DNA of 64,000 bases from Weeksella massiliensis (lineage in GTDB: Bacteria > Bacteroidota > Bacteroidia > Flavobacteriales > Weeksellaceae), in contig CCMH01000003.1 of the NCBI GenBank assembly GCA_000751595.1, positions 62,001 to 126,000 of the forward strand. Direction: 5' to 3'. The position numbers were made by a program, and so were the translations under genes. Under the pieces are notes generated by a model, which saw only the letters and a program-made list of their open reading frames with translations, ran no database searches and was not told the DNA's origin. Below, piece after piece: positions 27,144 through 36,555 of this stretch (the first letter of the stretch is position 1; each line of letters begins with the position of its first letter).

Positions 27144-28694
27144 ATGAAGAAAGGATTTTACAAAGTCTTAATTGTTGTGATGAGCGTCGCCCTTATTGGG
27201 TTGATGATTATCCAATTTTATTGGCTGAAATTAACCTTTGCCTCGAGCAAAGAAAACTTCAATACCAGTGTTTATCAGGCGATGAACAATACGGTAGAAA
27301 AGATAAACAAAGGAGAACTCGAAACGTATTATAAACAATTCGAGCATGTCCAAAAAGATTTTAAGAATAACCAAGACAAGCCCGAAGTTTTTTCGACTCA
27401 AGCGATCAAAGATTCGGTTGGCGTAACCTATGTTTTGTTTACACGGTATATTTTAGACCGAGCCATGTTGCCAATCTCTGGACAATACAACGATAGCATT
27501 ACCAAAGCCGATATTTATAAACAAGAAAGTTTAATCAAAATTCCGAAAGATACTTCGGCATTAGGTGTTTCTCCGTTGAACATGAATTTCGAAGATGCGT
27601 TTAAGAATTCTACTTATTCTATCGAACGTTTGGCCCGAATCGATGCCGGAACGAAACCTATCGAGAAGCGAGTTTCATTAGAAATTATCGATTCGATCTT
27701 CAAAAAAGAATTGAAACATCGTGGCGTCCATGCCAATCCAGAATTAGGAATTACGAAAGTAGATTCGGGCGATACGAAAATCAAAACCAAAAACTTTCGT
27801 CTGGCAGACACCAATTATTCTATTCCTTTGTTTTATGACAAAGACGAACATCCTGCCTTTTATTTCAACACCTATTTTCCGCAACAAGTATTTGCTATTT
27901 TGGGCCCTGTTGTTCCGATTTTGGCTTTGACATTTATTTTGACCTTGATTATCATTTCGGTATTTTCTTTGGCAATTTATTATATGCAAATGCAGCGAAA
28001 TATTTCCGAGATCAAAACGGATTTCATCAATAATATGACCCACGAATTCAAAACCCCAATTGCAACCATCAATATTGCTTCGGATGCTTTGAAGAATGAG
28101 AAAGTGACGCAAGATCCCGAAAAGGTAAAATATTATGCAGACCTCATCAAACAAGAAAACAAACGAATGAATTCGCATGTAGAAATGGTTCTTCGGATGT
28201 CTAAACTCGAAAGAAACCAAATGGAGATGAACCTGCAAGACGTGGATATGGATAGCATTGTAGAAAATGCCCTCGAACCTATTCGATTTATTGTATCTGA
28301 ACGAAGTGGTACAATTTTTGAAAGTTATGAAGCAGATCAAACCATTGTCAATGGTGATTCTTTCCATTTAGAGAATATTGTGATTAATATTTTAGACAAT
28401 GCACGAAAATACTCTATTGGGAAACCCGAAATTTATATCAGAACTTATAACGATGATCAGTATTATATCATCGAAGTAAAAGATAAAGGAATTGGGATGT
28501 CGCCAACGGTTTTACGAAAAATGTTTGATCAGTTTTATAGAGAAGAAACAGGAAATATACACAATGTAAAAGGGCATGGACTTGGTCTTGCCTACGTGAA
28601 AAAAATTGTAGAACTGCACCACGGAGCCGTTTGGGCAGAAAGCAAATTAGGCGAAGGAAGCACTTTCTATGTAAAAATACCTTTAAAAAAATAA
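27144..28694 (+). CDS. Two-component sensor histidine kinase
   Basis: 516 residues, inner membrane. TM1 (residues 7-29), a periplasmic sensing part of about 220 residues with no known domain, TM2 (about 250-278), then HisKA with FINNMTHEFKTPIATI (phospho-acceptor His300) and the HATPase domain: N box ENIVINILDNARKYS, G1 VKDKGIGMSP, and G2 VKGHGLGLAYVKKIV. It should phosphorylate the regulator encoded next to it. The pair resembles RprX/RprY-type systems of Bacteroidota, but I would not name it on that basis. The signal is unknown. Confidence 0.92.
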   Translation: MKKGFYKVLIVVMSVALIGLMIIQFYWLKLTFASSKENFNTSVYQAMNNTVEKINKGELETYYKQFEHVQKDFKNNQDKPEVFSTQAIKDSVGVTYVLFTRYILDRAMLPISGQYNDSITKADIYKQESLIKIPKDTSALGVSPLNMNFEDAFKNSTYSIERLARIDAGTKPIEKRVSLEIIDSIFKKELKHRGVHANPELGITKVDSGDTKIKTKNFRLADTNYSIPLFYDKDEHPAFYFNTYFPQQVFAILGPVVPILALTFILTLIIISVFSLAIYYMQMQRNISEIKTDFINNMTHEFKTPIATINIASDALKNEKVTQDPEKVKYYADLIKQENKRMNSHVEMVLRMSKLERNQMEMNLQDVDMDSIVENALEPIRFIVSERSGTIFESYEADQTIVNGDSFHLENIVINILDNARKYSIGKPEIYIRTYNDDQYYIIEVKDKGIGMSPTVLRKMFDQFYREETGNIHNVKGHGLGLAYVKKIVELHHGAVWAESKLGEGSTFYVKIPLKK

Positions 28695-28696
28695 CG

Positions 28697-29395
28697 ATGA
28701 GCGAAAAACAAAGACTGCTTTTAGTGGAAGATGATCCAAGTTTTGGTAGTGTACTAAAGGATTATTTATTAATTAATGATTTTGATGTTACCCACGCGAT
28801 TGATGGAGAAGATGGTCTTAATAAATTTAAAGAAGACGAATACGACTTATGCATCTTAGATGTGATGATGCCAAAGAAAGATGGCTTCACATTGGGGAAA
28901 GAAATAAAACAACTAAAACCCGATCAACCAATAATTTTTCTTACCGCGAAAAATATGCGAGAAGATGTGTTGAATGGGTATAAAATTGGTGCCGATGATT
29001 ATGTCCTGAAACCTTTCGATTCGGAAGTGTTATTGTACAAAATAAAAGCGGTACTACAACGTAATTTTGGCGAAGAAGAAAAATTCGAGCAAGAAGAATT
29101 TACGATTGGGAAATTTCATTTCAATGCTAAACTTAGACAATTGGTTTACGAAGGGAAATCGCAAAAATTATCGCCAAAAGAAAACGAATTGCTTCGTTTA
29201 TTAGCGATTTATAAAAACGATTTGATGCCTCGTGAAATTGCTCTTACCCGCATTTGGCACGATGATAATTACTTTACCTCTCGTAGTATGGACGTTTACA
29301 TTGCAAAGTTGCGTAAATACCTAAAAAAAGATCCGAATGTAGAAATTGTCAACATTCATGGTGAAGGATTCCGTTTGCTCATACAAGAAATATAA
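28697..29395 (+). CDS. Response regulator, OmpR family
   Basis: 232 residues from the ATG three bases after the kinase stop codon; a longer frame would run into the kinase gene and has no receiver-domain content. Receiver domain: LLLVEDD (acidic pocket), phospho-acceptor Asp55 in LCILDVMMPKKDG, TAKN, and KPFD with the conserved Lys. Winged-helix DNA-binding domain in the last 100 residues: LSPKENELLRLLAIYKND and SMDVYIAKLRKYLKKDPNVEIVNIHGEGFRL. It works with the kinase just upstream. The target genes are unknown. Confidence 0.94.
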   Translation: MSEKQRLLLVEDDPSFGSVLKDYLLINDFDVTHAIDGEDGLNKFKEDEYDLCILDVMMPKKDGFTLGKEIKQLKPDQPIIFLTAKNMREDVLNGYKIGADDYVLKPFDSEVLLYKIKAVLQRNFGEEEKFEQEEFTIGKFHFNAKLRQLVYEGKSQKLSPKENELLRLLAIYKNDLMPREIALTRIWHDDNYFTSRSMDVYIAKLRKYLKKDPNVEIVNIHGEGFRLLIQEI

Positions 29396-29410
29396 AATCA
29401 TCTATCAAAC

Positions 29411-29451
29411 AAAAAGCGCAAGATTTAGTTCTAAATCTTGCGCTTTTTTTT
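29411..29451. terminator. Strong bidirectional terminator
   Basis: A 15-bp perfect stem, AAGCGCAAGATTTAG with its complement around TT, is followed by T8 and preceded by A5. It lies between the convergent response regulator and yqeY. Confidence 0.92.
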
Positions 29452-29491
29452 ATGCCTTTACTTTTTCGGACTCGGTTGTATTCATCTGCGT

Positions 29492-29944
29492 TTAGGCAGA
29501 TAATATTTTTTTCACTTGCTCAGAAATTGCTTTTCCATCGGCTTTCCCGGCCAATTGTTTAGACGCAGCTCCCATCACTTTTCCCATATCTTTTGGCGAG
29601 GTCGCTCCTACTTCGGCAACAATTGCTTCCAATGCTTTCACCAACTCTTCTTCTGACAATTGTGCAGGTAGAAAAGTCTGAATAACTTCTGCTTGTTTCA
29701 ATTCTTTTTCTTCTAATTCTGCACGGTTATTGGCTCTGAATTGTTCCGCAGCTTCTTTGCGTTGTTTCACTAACTTTTGCAACAAAGCAATTTCGTCTTC
29801 TTCCGTTAGTTCTGCATGATTTCCGCCAGCTGTTTTGGCCAATAACAACTCAGATTTTATCGCTCTTAACGCTTCCAAAGCGATGGTATTTTTTTCTTTC
29901 ATGGCCGTTTTCATTTGGTCCATGATGTTGGTTTCTAAACTCAT
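29492..29944 (-). CDS. yqeY: GatB/YqeY domain-containing protein
   Basis: 150 residues. An all-helical YqeY fold related to the tail domain of GatB: MKEKNTIALEALRAIKSELLLAKT, LLQKLVKQRKEAAEQFRANNR, IQTFLPAQLSEEELVKALEAIVAE and DMGKVMGAASKQLAGKADGKAISEQVKKIL. It may bind tRNA, but the function is not established. It follows ftsZ with a 190-bp gap containing a terminator, so it may have its own promoter. yqeY next to ftsZ is common in Flavobacteriia. Confidence 0.9.
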   Translation of the reverse strand: MSLETNIMDQMKTAMKEKNTIALEALRAIKSELLLAKTAGGNHAELTEEDEIALLQKLVKQRKEAAEQFRANNRAELEEKELKQAEVIQTFLPAQLSEEELVKALEAIVAEVGATSPKDMGKVMGAASKQLAGKADGKAISEQVKKILSA

Positions 29945-30072
29945 TTGTATTCCTTTTTGTTTCTCAAATTTACGAAAATTCTACCAAATATCCTTTGTTC
30001 TTGTTCGGCTTTCGTTGGTTGTTTTCTTTGATTTTGGTTGGATGTTTTTCTTGTATTTCATCCTACCGAAAC

Positions 30073-30102
30073 AAAAAAGCTCCAACTTTTCAGTACGGAG
30101 CT
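30073..30102 (-). terminator. Terminator at the end of the dcw cluster
   Basis: Minus-strand AGCTCC/GGAGCT stem with a 13-base loop and T6 tract, 33 bases after the ftsZ stop. Confidence 0.6.
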
Positions 30103-30134
30103 CCTTTTGAATTAATAAGAATATAATATAGCGA

Positions 30135-31913
30135 TTAATCTACATTATCGTGTAAAAAATTATTGGGTTTGATTTTAGAATCTGGACCAATCATGAAATC
30201 TGAAGGTTTTTTTTCTTCTCTTTCAGAAAGGTTCAACCCTTGACGTTTATAAGCCGGAATCGACTCGAATTCATCTACTTGAGCGTTATTCAAGGTATTC
30301 TTGAATTTGAAATTGAATTGTTTCAAACGATTTCTACGCTCTTCGATAGTCGAATTCAATGCTTCTGAAATCGGCTTTTGGAAATCGACAATTGGTGTTT
30401 CGATTTCTTCTTCCTTCATCGTTTCCACTTCTTGTGCAGCCAATGACGTTTGTTTGTCTTGATTAAGACTATAAATTACCGACTTCGGTGTTTCTACCAT
30501 TGGTTTACTCGGTTTTTGGATAAAAGAATTCTGCGGTTGATCTGGATTCGATTTTCCTATGTTTTGGTAGGATGATCCTGATTGGTTTTGAGTAGAATTC
30601 TCTTTATTGATTTCTGATTTTAGACGTGGTTCGTACTCATCAAAATGTTTTGTTTCTTTTGGTGTGTACGAAGTTTCTTCATCATCTAAAACAAATTTAG
30701 TAATGCCTTCGTCATCGCTCTCTTTCTGCTCGATTGGTTCTGAGAAAGTTTCTTGATCATGATGAGCAAACTCGTCATGTTCTTCTTTTCTTGCCCCGAA
30801 ATTCAACTCGAAATTTATCGGATTTACTTTAGGCGTAATCGGTTCGTCGATTGCCAAAGTTTTGGTAATTGGCTGCTCATCTTCGAGCGCATGAATAATT
30901 TTCTCTTCCTCTTTCCCTGTATACACCTGATCTTCTTTTGGGAAACCAGTTGCCACAATAGTAATAGAGATTTCTTCTCCTAAGCTTGGCTCTTCACCGA
31001 TACCCATAATAATATTGGCGCTATGTCCGGCTTCATTTTGGATATAATCATTGATGATTCCGATTTCGTCCATCGTTAATTCATTATCACCAGAAAGCAA
31101 TAACAAGAGAACGTTTTTGGCACCCGTGATACGGTTATTGTTCAACAATGGAGAATCTAATGCAGCCTGAATTGCTTCTTTTGCTTTGTGTTCTCCTTTT
31201 GCTTTTGCAGATCCCATAATTGCGGTTCCACTATCGGCCAAGACCGTTTTGGCATCACGTAAATCGATGTTGATCGAGTAGTTATGGGTAATAACTTCTG
31301 CAATTCCTTTCGCTGCGGTTGTCAGAACCTCATCGGCTTTTGAGAAACCACTTTTATACCCTAAGTTTCCGTAAAGTTCGCGTAATTTATCGTTATTGAT
31401 AACAATAAGCGAATCGACATTTCCGCGTAATTTTTCGATTCCTAACTCGGCTTGTTCCAACCTCATTTTACCTTCGAAATAAAATGGCGCTGTCACAATC
31501 CCAACCGTTAAGATTCCTAATTCTTTGGCAATTCCTGCGATCACAGGAGCAGCACCGGTTCCGGTTCCACCTCCCATTCCGGCAGTAATAAAAGCCATTT
31601 TGGTATTACTATCAAGAACAGTTTTGATTTGATCCATACTTTCTAAGGCAGCTTGCTCACCCACTTCTGGATTGGCACCAGCTCCTAAACCTTCTGTAAT
31701 AGCTTCACCTAACTGTATTCTGATCGGAATTGAGCTATTTTCTAATGCTTGCGCATCGGTATTACAAACCACAAAGTCTACCCCGGTGATTCCTTGTGCA
31801 AACATGTAATTGACGGCGTTGCTACCGCCTCCACCAACGCCAATAACTTTGATGGCTGATGATCGGTGTTTTGGTAAGTCGAATTTGACTAATCCTTCTG
31901 TAATATCGCTCAT
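30135..31913 (-). CDS. ftsZ: Cell division protein FtsZ
   Basis: 592 residues, tubulin-like GTPase that forms the Z ring. Core: [26 protein letters not shown], and the tubulin signature [16 protein letters not shown]; the T7 loop follows at [11 protein letters not shown]. The core ends near residue 330 and a linker of about 220 residues, rich in Glu, Gln, Ser and Lys, follows. The conserved peptide reads [10 protein letters not shown] (about 551-560), and a further tail of about 32 residues ends in [10 protein letters not shown]. coli FtsZ has 383 residues, so the linker is unusually long; this is normal for the class as far as I know. It is the last of the overlapping dcw genes, 36 bp after ftsA. 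Confidence 0.97.
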   Translation of the reverse strand: MSDITEGLVKFDLPKHRSSAIKVIGVGGGGSNAVNYMFAQGITGVDFVVCNTDAQALENSSIPIRIQLGEAITEGLGAGANPEVGEQAALESMDQIKTVLDSNTKMAFITAGMGGGTGTGAAPVIAGIAKELGILTVGIVTAPFYFEGKMRLEQAELGIEKLRGNVDSLIVINNDKLRELYGNLGYKSGFSKADEVLTTAAKGIAEVITHNYSINIDLRDAKTVLADSGTAIMGSAKAKGEHKAKEAIQAALDSPLLNNNRITGAKNVLLLLLSGDNELTMDEIGIINDYIQNEAGHSANIIMGIGEEPSLGEEISITIVATGFPKEDQVYTGKEEEKIIHALEDEQPITKTLAIDEPITPKVNPINFELNFGARKEEHDEFAHHDQETFSEPIEQKESDDEGITKFVLDDEETSYTPKETKHFDEYEPRLKSEINKENSTQNQSGSSYQNIGKSNPDQPQNSFIQKPSKPMVETPKSVIYSLNQDKQTSLAAQEVETMKEEEIETPIVDFQKPISEALNSTIEERRNRLKQFNFKFKNTLNNAQVDEFESIPAYKRQGLNLSEREEKKPSDFMIGPDSKIKPNNFLHDNVD

Positions 31914-31949
31914 ACTAATTCTTTTTATTAATTCTTATTTATTCAATTA

Positions 31950-33386
31950 TTATTCGGTTTCGTTGATCATTTGAATGAACTTGTCTGTCCATTTCGAAAA
32001 GATGTTTGATTTTTTAGGTTTTTCACTACTTTTTACTTTAGTTCCTAATTTAGCATCCATCAATTCATCTACTTTTTCTTCTTCTTTATTTTGATGTTTT
32101 ACTTTGCTTTCGGTTTCTTCAATTACCTCGTTTGATGGTTGATCGATAGCTTCTTCTTTACTCATCGAACCAATAATATTTCCGGTTACTGGATTTTCGT
32201 AAAGATCTTTCATCTGTTGATTTTCTAACTCTTCGATACCCTTCATCAACAATCCGACAGAAGTTGCGTATTCTGGTCCTGATAATTCTTCTGCTTTTGC
32301 CCCAACGATATGTTCGTTCGAGTAACCAATTCGCACATCCATTCCGGTAATATATTCGGTCAATTGGCGAATATGTTTCAATTTAGATCCACCACCTGTC
32401 AGAACAATTCCTGCAATAAGTTTCGAGCTTTGCTCTTCGCATCCATAATTTTTAAGTTCTAAAAATACTTGTTCGAAGATTTCTTGCACACGAGCATTGA
32501 TGATTTGCGATAATCTTTTGAGTGAAATCTCTTTCGATCCACGTCCTTTGAGTCCTGGAATAGAAACGATTTCTGTTTCTTTGTTTTCTCCTGGCCAAGC
32601 AGAACCATAACGTTCTTTGAGCAACTCTGCCTGACGACCAATAATCGAACATCCGGTTTTGATGTCTTCTGAAATAACATTTCCACCGAACGGAATTACC
32701 GAGGTATGACGAATAACATTGTCCTTGAAAACCGCAATATCGGTAGTGCCACCTCCGATATCGACAAGGGCAACACCAGCTTCTTTTTCTTCTGGACTAA
32801 GGGCAGCATTCGACGAAGCAAGCGGCTCTAAGGTGATACCAGAAAGTCGTAAACCAGCATTTTTCACACAACGAGCAATGTTACGGATAGAAGCTACTTG
32901 CCCAATCACTACATGGAAATTAGCTTCGAGGCGGCTACCATACATCCCGATTGGCTCTTCGATTTCACCTTCGTTATCTATCTTAAATTCTTGAGGGAGC
33001 ACATGGATAATTTCTTCTCCTGGCAGCATCACCAATTTATAAACTTGGTTAATCAATAAACGTAAATCTTCTTCATCGATGACTTCTTCTGCATTAAGAC
33101 GAGTTATGTAATCACTATGTTGCAAACTTCTAATGTGTTGCCCAGCAATTCCTACTGTAACTTCTTCTATCTTGATCCCGGACATCGCTTCTGCTTGCGA
33201 AACGGCGAGCTTAATAGAGTTAATGGTTTGGGTGATATTATTCACTACCCCACGGTGTACGCCTAGGCTCGGTGCATGACCATATCCTAAGATTTCGATT
33301 TTACCGTTGTCATTTTTCTTTCCGACTAAAGCGACAATTTTTGTTGTCCCGATGTCTAATCCGACTGCGATTTTACTATTATTCAT
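31950..33386 (-). CDS. ftsA: Cell division protein FtsA
   Basis: 478 residues, actin-like membrane tether of FtsZ. Features: KIAVGLDIGTTKIVALVG (phosphate 1), the 1C domain around VTVGIAGQHIRSLQHSDYI, VALVDIGGGTTDIAVFKDNV (phosphate 2), GIVLTGGGSKLKHI (adenosine loop). After residue 415 comes a charged linker and the C-terminal membrane-targeting amphipathic helix KKSNIFSKWTDKFIQMINE. The linker is longer than in E. coli (420 residues). The start overlaps the end of ftsQ by eight bases. Confidence 0.96.
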   Translation of the reverse strand: MNNSKIAVGLDIGTTKIVALVGKKNDNGKIEILGYGHAPSLGVHRGVVNNITQTINSIKLAVSQAEAMSGIKIEEVTVGIAGQHIRSLQHSDYITRLNAEEVIDEEDLRLLINQVYKLVMLPGEEIIHVLPQEFKIDNEGEIEEPIGMYGSRLEANFHVVIGQVASIRNIARCVKNAGLRLSGITLEPLASSNAALSPEEKEAGVALVDIGGGTTDIAVFKDNVIRHTSVIPFGGNVISEDIKTGCSIIGRQAELLKERYGSAWPGENKETEIVSIPGLKGRGSKEISLKRLSQIINARVQEIFEQVFLELKNYGCEEQSSKLIAGIVLTGGGSKLKHIRQLTEYITGMDVRIGYSNEHIVGAKAEELSGPEYATSVGLLMKGIEELENQQMKDLYENPVTGNIIGSMSKEEAIDQPSNEVIEETESKVKHQNKEEEKVDELMDAKLGTKVKSSEKPKKSNIFSKWTDKFIQMINETE

Positions 33387-34116
33387 TTTCGTTTGTTTTG
33401 GTTGCCACGACTTGATTTATAAATTTAATACTGATTTTCTTATAATAATCCAATCCTACATTTCCGAGGTATTGATCATAAAAAAGTTTCAGATTCTTTA
33501 GTTTCTTCTCAAAATTATTTAGGGTTCCGAGTTCGATATAATAGTTTCCTTTGTTCACTATTAAATTAAACGATCTTTGCCCAACTTTCTGAATGCCAAT
33601 GATATGATTTTTTAACAAATTATCGGTATTGATAAATTGTATCAAATCACTCAAACCCTGATAGTCTACTTCTTTTACATCACCTGCAACCATAATTACA
33701 GGAGCTGAATAAACTTTAGAGATTGGCATTCTCTTACCATCTGTTGTTATATAAAACTCATCTCTCGCAGTGTTTACTCGTGCGATCGGTTCTTTTTGTT
33801 CTATGTTTACCCGAATGTTCCCATAAATATCTTTACACACTTGCGCTGTATCGACGTAGGGACTTTCGTTTATTTTCTTTTCTAATTCGTACACATCGAG
33901 ATTCCCGATGGGTGTATCCATGATCGAATGTCCATCTTCTTCTAAGATATTTTTCACGATACTATCGTTCAAAAAATAATTATTTTTTTGATGTTCGATG
34001 ACTACTTTCAATGATTCAACTTTTCGGCACGCATTTTTTCTTACCGAAAATCCCACCAAAACGCCAAGGATCACCAATCCCAAGAATACTTTTATGACAT
34101 TGATCTTAGTTATCAT
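33379..34116 (-). CDS. ftsQ: Cell division protein FtsQ/DivIB
   Basis: 245 residues. A short cytoplasmic tail and one membrane segment (residues 8-24, IKVFLGLVILGVLVGFS) are followed by a POTRA-like domain (about 33-110, ESLKVVIEHQKNNYFLNDSIVKNIL; IRVNIEQKEPIARVN) and a beta domain. It recruits late divisome proteins (FtsB, FtsL, FtsI, FtsW). The sequence is diverged, but position between murC and ftsA and the fold order fit. Overlaps: 11 bases with murC and eight with ftsA. Confidence 0.9.
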   Translation of the reverse strand: MITKINVIKVFLGLVILGVLVGFSVRKNACRKVESLKVVIEHQKNNYFLNDSIVKNILEEDGHSIMDTPIGNLDVYELEKKINESPYVDTAQVCKDIYGNIRVNIEQKEPIARVNTARDEFYITTDGKRMPISKVYSAPVIMVAGDVKEVDYQGLSDLIQFINTDNLLKNHIIGIQKVGQRSFNLIVNKGNYYIELGTLNNFEKKLKNLKLFYDQYLGNVGLDYYKKISIKFINQVVATKTNENE

Positions 34117-35449
34117 TCAGCCATTCTTTTATCGGTTTCACCAAAGTATCGATATTTCCTGCGCCAACGGTGAGCAAGATATCAAATTCCTTGGTTTTTA
34201 ATCTGTCCATTGCCTCATCTAGGCTGCAAACTTCTTTTTGTTCTGTCGTAATTTTAGACAATAACCAATCAGAAGTAACTCCTTCGATCGGGAGTTCTCT
34301 TGCCGGATAAATATCCAACAAAAGCAATTCGTCTACGCTCGATAAACTTTCTGCAAATTCATCTACAAAATCGCTCGTTCTCGTATACAAATGCGGTTGA
34401 AAAACCACCAACAATTTCTTGGCAGGATACAATTCTCTTACCGATCCGATAACGGCTTTCAGTTCGTTCGGATGATGAGCATAATCATCGATATAGATTT
34501 TATCGTTGTTACACTCGAACCGATTGAATCGACGTTTCACGCCTTTGAACTCGGCCAATGCTTCGACGATTTTCTTTTCATCAATCCCCATATAATCGGC
34601 TACAGCTAACGCTGCCAAAGCATTCTCCATATTATGACGACCAGGCAAAAGAATTCCAACGTTATGGATTTCTTTGGTTGGCGTTTGCACATCGAACACA
34701 TAATGTCCGTCTTCTATGCGCACATTTTTTGCTACATAATCGGCTTCTTCTTCCACGCCATAAGTTAAGGCATTTGGGAAATTTAATCCTTTCCGAACAA
34801 ATAATTTTTCTTCAACAATATCACCAAATTCATGAAACGATTTTTCGACTTCTTCTCGTTCTCCATAAATATCCAAATGATCGGCATCGACCGAAGTGAT
34901 AATGGCTAATTTTGGCGATAAACGTAAGAAAGAACGATCGAATTCATCAGCTTCTGCAACGGTAACTTCGCTCCCATTCAGTATAATACTCGAATGATAA
35001 TTTTCGGCCACTCCACCCAAAAAGGCAGTGCTATTGACATCTGCAAATTTCAGTACATGTCCCAAAATAGACGAAGTTGTTGTCTTCCCATGTGTACCGG
35101 CAACACCGATGCTATAGGTATGTTTTGTGATTTCTCCTAACACCTGAGAACGTTTAAGAACCGTAAAATTATTCGTTCTGAAATAGTTTAGTTCTTGATG
35201 ATCAGACGGTACGGCAGGCGTAAAAATCACTAAAGTATTGGTTGGATTAATTTCGGTAGGAATCAACGCAACATTGTCTTCGAAGTGGATGTCGATTCCT
35301 TCATCCATCAAAGCTTTGGTCAATTCAGTTTGGGTTTTATCGTAGCCTAAAACGTTTTTTCCTAATGATTTGAAATAACGTTCTAAAGCACTCATACCGA
35401 TTCCTCCTGCACCGATAAAATAATAATATGTATAGTCTAAAACATTCAT
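34106..35449 (-). CDS. murC: UDP-N-acetylmuramate-L-alanine ligase
   Basis: 447 residues, cytosolic. It adds L-alanine to UDP-MurNAc. Features: YYFIGAGGIGMSALERYF (N-terminal UDP-binding domain), VAGTHGKTTTSSILGHVL (P-loop), AEADEFDRSFLRLSP, TSVDADHLDIYG (metal and substrate residues) and YIDDYAHHPNELKAVI. Length fits. Start ATG overlaps the murG stop by one base (TAATG). Confidence 0.97.
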   Translation of the reverse strand: MNVLDYTYYYFIGAGGIGMSALERYFKSLGKNVLGYDKTQTELTKALMDEGIDIHFEDNVALIPTEINPTNTLVIFTPAVPSDHQELNYFRTNNFTVLKRSQVLGEITKHTYSIGVAGTHGKTTTSSILGHVLKFADVNSTAFLGGVAENYHSSIILNGSEVTVAEADEFDRSFLRLSPKLAIITSVDADHLDIYGEREEVEKSFHEFGDIVEEKLFVRKGLNFPNALTYGVEEEADYVAKNVRIEDGHYVFDVQTPTKEIHNVGILLPGRHNMENALAALAVADYMGIDEKKIVEALAEFKGVKRRFNRFECNNDKIYIDDYAHHPNELKAVIGSVRELYPAKKLLVVFQPHLYTRTSDFVDEFAESLSSVDELLLLDIYPARELPIEGVTSDWLLSKITTEQKEVCSLDEAMDRLKTKEFDILLTVGAGNIDTLVKPIKEWLNDN

Positions 35450-36555
35450 TAAATTAATCCTAATACGATATCTACAATTTCTTTTGTGGCATTTGGTTTT
35501 GCCAATTTCTTAATATTTTCGCCTAAGCGATTTTGTTTCTCTTTATCGTTCGCTAACAAAAGAACTTCGGTTACCAAACGCGTTTTGGCTTGTTCGTCGC
35601 TCAACATTAGCGCAGCATCAGCTTCAACCAAAGCTTGCGCATTTTTGGTCTGATGATCTTCTGCTGCAGTTGGTAAAGGAATAAGCACGACTGCTTTCCC
35701 GACCATTTCTAGCTCTGATATAGCCATTGCTCCGGCACGCGAAACAATTGTATCCGCTGCTGCATAGGCATCTTGCATATTATAGATAAACTCTGCCAAA
35801 TGAATCATCGGATAACGATTACCCAACTTTTCTTTTATCGACTGATAATCTAATTTTCCGGTTTGCCAAATCAACTGAGCACCCGATTGTGCAAACTCAT
35901 CAATATTGGCTAACCATGCATTGTTAACTGCTCTAGAACCCTGACTTCCTCCCACGCTAAGCACAGTCGGTTTTGTTGGGTCTAATTGAAACTTACGGAT
36001 CGACTCTTCTCTTTCGGGTAAGTTCTGAAACATATCTACCCGAATTGGATTTCCGGTATAATGTGTTTTCTCTTTCGGGAACTGTGGTATTTCTTCGTAA
36101 GCTGTACAAATCGCCGATGCTTTGCCCATTAATAATTTATTGGTTACACCCGGATACGAGTTTTGTTCTTGCAATACAAAAGGAATTTTATGTTTCCCTA
36201 CTTCCCACAGCATCGGACCAGAAGCATAGCCTCCTGTTCCTACAGCCACATCGGGTTGAAATTCTTTTCTAATTTTTTTTGCCAAGAAAAGAGACTTCAT
36301 CAATTTCATTGGGAAGCTAATATTGGCTAAAAGATTTCCACGATCGAAACCGGCAATTGGTAAACCTTTTATCGCATACCCAATTTTCGGCACTTTCTCC
36401 ATCTCCATTCTCCCTTCGGCACCAACAAACAATATAGCAGCATCGGGTAGTCGACGTTTTATTTCGTCGGCTATCGCAATCGCAGGATAAATATGCCCGC
36501 CGGTTCCTCCTCCGCTGATTAATATTCTAGGCGATGTCTTCGATGACTTCTTCAC
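35449..36555 (-). CDS. murG: UDP-GlcNAc: lipid I N-acetylglucosaminyltransferase
   Basis: 368 residues, peripheral on the inner membrane. It makes lipid II from lipid I. Features: ILISGGGTGGHIYPAIAIADEI (lipid-phosphate-binding G loop 1), AVGTGGYASGPMLW (loop 2), LSVGGSQGSRAVNNAW (loop 3), and the donor-binding end SRAGAMAISELEMVGKAVVLIPLPTAAEDHQTKNA. The most upstream start is GTG at 36555; no in-frame ATG precedes the fold, so it overlaps the end of ftsW by 29 bases, with the stop of ftsW inside the murG start region. Confidence 0.96.
   Translation of the reverse strand: MKKSSKTSPRILISGGGTGGHIYPAIAIADEIKRRLPDAAILFVGAEGRMEMEKVPKIGYAIKGLPIAGFDRGNLLANISFPMKLMKSLFLAKKIRKEFQPDVAVGTGGYASGPMLWEVGKHKIPFVLQEQNSYPGVTNKLLMGKASAICTAYEEIPQFPKEKTHYTGNPIRVDMFQNLPEREESIRKFQLDPTKPTVLSVGGSQGSRAVNNAWLANIDEFAQSGAQLIWQTGKLDYQSIKEKLGNRYPMIHLAEFIYNMQDAYAAADTIVSRAGAMAISELEMVGKAVVLIPLPTAAEDHQTKNAQALVEADAALMLSDEQAKTRLVTEVLLLANDKEKQNRLGENIKKLAKPNATKEIVDIVLGLI

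Noticed and set aside
27744-28367. Long minus-strand frame opposite the sensor kinase
   Set aside because: It lies in the shadow of an intact histidine kinase gene and has no protein-like features.
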